From NCBI GenBank assembly GCA_035567895.1, contig DATMPC010000088.1, forward strand, positions 1 to 64,000: a stretch of 64,000 nt of DNA, in the 5' to 3' direction. The notes beneath the pieces are model-generated. The model was not told the origin of the DNA. It searched no databases and saw only the letters and a list, made by a program, of their open reading frames with translations. Source of the stretch: Terriglobales bacterium. Its GTDB lineage: Bacteria; Acidobacteriota; Terriglobia; Terriglobales; Acidobacteriaceae. Positions 62,496-64,000 of this stretch are shown here, one piece after another; within the stretch, counting starts at the first letter, position 1, and the number at the start of each line of letters is the position of its first letter. The position numbers and the translations under genes are program-made.

Positions 62496-64000
62496 ATGGC
62501 AGTTCCTGGCAGTGGGTCGCAGAAGTCGTCGTTCGAACCTGCGGCTACGCGGGAACTCGAAGTCCGCCTGAACTGGGAGCTTCCACCCTGGTTCCCTTCC
62601 CTTCGCAACAATGTAACCTCCCTTTTCAAGCGCGAGCAGCCAACTCCGCCGCTCGGTTTCCGTCCCGGCATCTTCTGGAGAGACGTATTTGTCGATCAGC
62701 AACTGAACCGGAAGAGCATGTTCCGTTCGTATGCCGGTCACGTCATCTTTGCCGGATTGATCTACGTGCTCTCGATGCCGTTCTACTGGAATCGCATCGT
62801 CAAGATCGAGACATTCCATAACGATCGCATTACGTACATAAACCCCGAAGAGGACATACTTGTTTCGGAGCCAACTCCGCCGGAGATCGTTCAGAAGCGA
62901 ATAGCGCCGGTGATCAGCAGGAGTTCGCGTGCTGCGAATGCGTCTCGCGGCGAGCCTCGCCGGCGTGTACTTGAGGCGATGGCCATCCCAAAATGGTCCG
63001 ATAACTCAACGCACACAATCGTTGCCCCAGATGCTCCGAAGATTCTAGCCAGCGCTCCCGTGCCGGACATTGTGCTCTCGAGTTCCGTGCCGCAAGCGCC
63101 TCCGGTTGCCGCGGTGGCGTCGAACACTCCAAAGCTGGTTGCGCCAGTGTTTGACACGACTCCCGTTGCTCCTCCGCCTGATGTCACCAAGGCGAGCGCA
63201 CAACTGCGCTCTCCCGTTTTGCCGCAGCCGGCGGCTATTGCGCCACCGGTCGTGACCAATGGCGTGCGAGATTTGGCCAAGCTAAACATTGCTCCGGTAC
63301 CCGCCGCCGTGAATCCCGAGCCGAAACTTACTGTTTCTGCCAGTCATACTCTCGCGGGACTCAGCACGCCCGAACCAATCGCGCCGACTCCCGATTTGAA
63401 AACCGCCGCGAGCACGCAATTGAACAAGGCGACGCTAGGACCAGCGCAGCCGATCGCTCCGCCTCCTGACATCAAGACAGTAGCCAACGCGTCCGGAGTT
63501 GCAGGGAAAGTGCCGGGTGCGGCCGAGCCGCTTGCCCCTCCACCCGATCTGAGCGCCGCCGGAAGTGCTGTTTCAGCCTCGGGCATGTTGATCTCCATCA
63601 ACTCGACTCCAGTGGCCGGAGCGCCGCGCTTGCCCGACGGCAACCGACGAGGAACTTTTGCTGGACACCCGGATGCTACCGAGAACTCTACGGGAGCACC
63701 AGCCAAACTCGCGGGTGGCGCTGGCCCTGGCGGCGACTCACCGACAGCGACGAAGGATGAACTAGGAATCGTCGCAGCGGCCGTGCCGCACGGCATTCTG
63801 AACGGCGCGCCGATCACTACTACTCAGGGATTGGCGAACTCGCTGAATTCCACATCTGGGAATACGCTCCTTGCCATGGCTCGCCCATCCAGAATCAGCC
63901 TGCCACCACCTCGCGTGGCAACCGTTGTGGATGAGCCGGATGCTCTGGACCAAAGCGTCTTCCGCGGACGCAAGTACTACACGATGGCACTGAACACGCC
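62496..64000 (+). CDS. TonB-like proline-rich envelope protein (5' part, runs off the window)
   Basis: The frame is open from the ATG at 62496 to the last base, 501 codons, with no stop; it continues beyond the window. The ATG has CGGGA upstream. About 80 cytoplasmic residues (PPWFPSLRNNVTSLFKRE, IFWRDVFVDQQLNRKS) precede one transmembrane helix (YAGHVIFAGLIYVLSMPFYW, about 88-107). A long Pro/Ala-rich periplasmic region follows with repeated APPPD and PIAP units. This is the layout of TonB or of the acidobacterial TonB-like proteins that energise outer-membrane receptors. The diagnostic C-terminal TonB domain would lie outside the window. It may serve the large receptor at 4628. Confidence 0.7.
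   Translation, partial: MAVPGSGSQKSSFEPAATRELEVRLNWELPPWFPSLRNNVTSLFKREQPTPPLGFRPGIFWRDVFVDQQLNRKSMFRSYAGHVIFAGLIYVLSMPFYWNRIVKIETFHNDRITYINPEEDILVSEPTPPEIVQKRIAPVISRSSRAANASRGEPRRRVLEAMAIPKWSDNSTHTIVAPDAPKILASAPVPDIVLSSSVPQAPPVAAVASNTPKLVAPVFDTTPVAPPPDVTKASAQLRSPVLPQPAAIAPPVVTNGVRDLAKLNIAPVPAAVNPEPKLTVSASHTLAGLSTPEPIAPTPDLKTAASTQLNKATLGPAQPIAPPPDIKTVANASGVAGKVPGAAEPLAPPPDLSAAGSAVSASGMLISINSTPVAGAPRLPDGNRRGTFAGHPDATENSTGAPAKLAGGAGPGGDSPTATKDELGIVAAAVPHGILNGAPITTTQGLANSLNSTSGNTLLAMARPSRISLPPPRVATVVDEPDALDQSVFRGRKYYTMALNT

Overview
The window looks like a chromosomal segment from the Acidobacteriota, probably class Terriglobia (Acidobacteriales or Koribacter-like soil lineage). The lineage is inferred from gene families and was not computed. 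The indicators are an Oar-like TonB-dependent receptor with an N-terminal carboxypeptidase-regulatory domain, a MacB/FtsX permease of the ADOP type, a tandem pair of DUF507 genes, a DUF3857/transglutaminase/TPR protein, and many secreted proteins with twin-arginine signals. I saw no tRNA, rRNA, CRISPR array, transposase or phage gene. The window is mostly core and metabolic chromosome, peppered with short non-coding inverted-repeat elements.

Layout. 1-4.4 kb: a broken vanadium haloperoxidase remnant, a Tat-exported ferritin-like protein and a secreted phospholipase C-type phosphoesterase. 4.6-8.5 kb: a giant TonB-dependent receptor gene directly behind a HTH-TOBE (molbindin-type) regulator. 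8.6-20.3 kb: a metallopeptidase, membrane proteins, a Tat-exported alpha/alpha-barrel protein, a solitary secretin-N-domain protein, a lipoprotein, an ADOP permease with a duplicated fragment of its own 3' end, then a gene-poor repeat-rich patch. 20.3-25.4 kb: a thioredoxin-like ferredoxin, two DUF507 genes, a zinc-ribbon membrane protein, epoxyqueuosine reductase (queG) and a cold-shock protein. 25.9-30.9 kb: a YihY-type membrane protein, a HAMP-SpoIIE phosphatase and recJ, all on the + strand.

31.1-37.9 kb is a conserved envelope and stress cluster: a fused LptC-LptA protein, lptB, rpoN, hpf and rapZ. The order matches the lptC-lptA-lptB-rpoN-hpf-ptsN-rapZ order of Gammaproteobacteria, but ptsN is absent and a repeat element lies in its place. 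37.9-43.0 kb: a lipoprotein, a HAD phosphatase, a DUF1801-like remnant, and isocitrate lyase (aceA) divergent from a TPR-HTH protein that may regulate it. 43.4-50.1 kb: a secreted GH31 glucosidase, an alpha/beta hydrolase, a second Tat-exported toroid protein and a secreted double-VOC protein. 50.3-56.5 kb: a complete tripartite RND efflux operon (adaptor, RND pump, TolC-like channel). 57-64 kb: a DUF4197 protein, the DUF3857/TPR protein, small proteins, and the 5' part of a TonB-like proline-rich protein running off the right edge.

The most unusual layer is intergenic. At least six families of 70-300 bp inverted-repeat elements recur in the window. They often abut stop codons, sometimes nest in each other, and in one case a hairpin appears to have entered a coding gene (the TolC-like protein).
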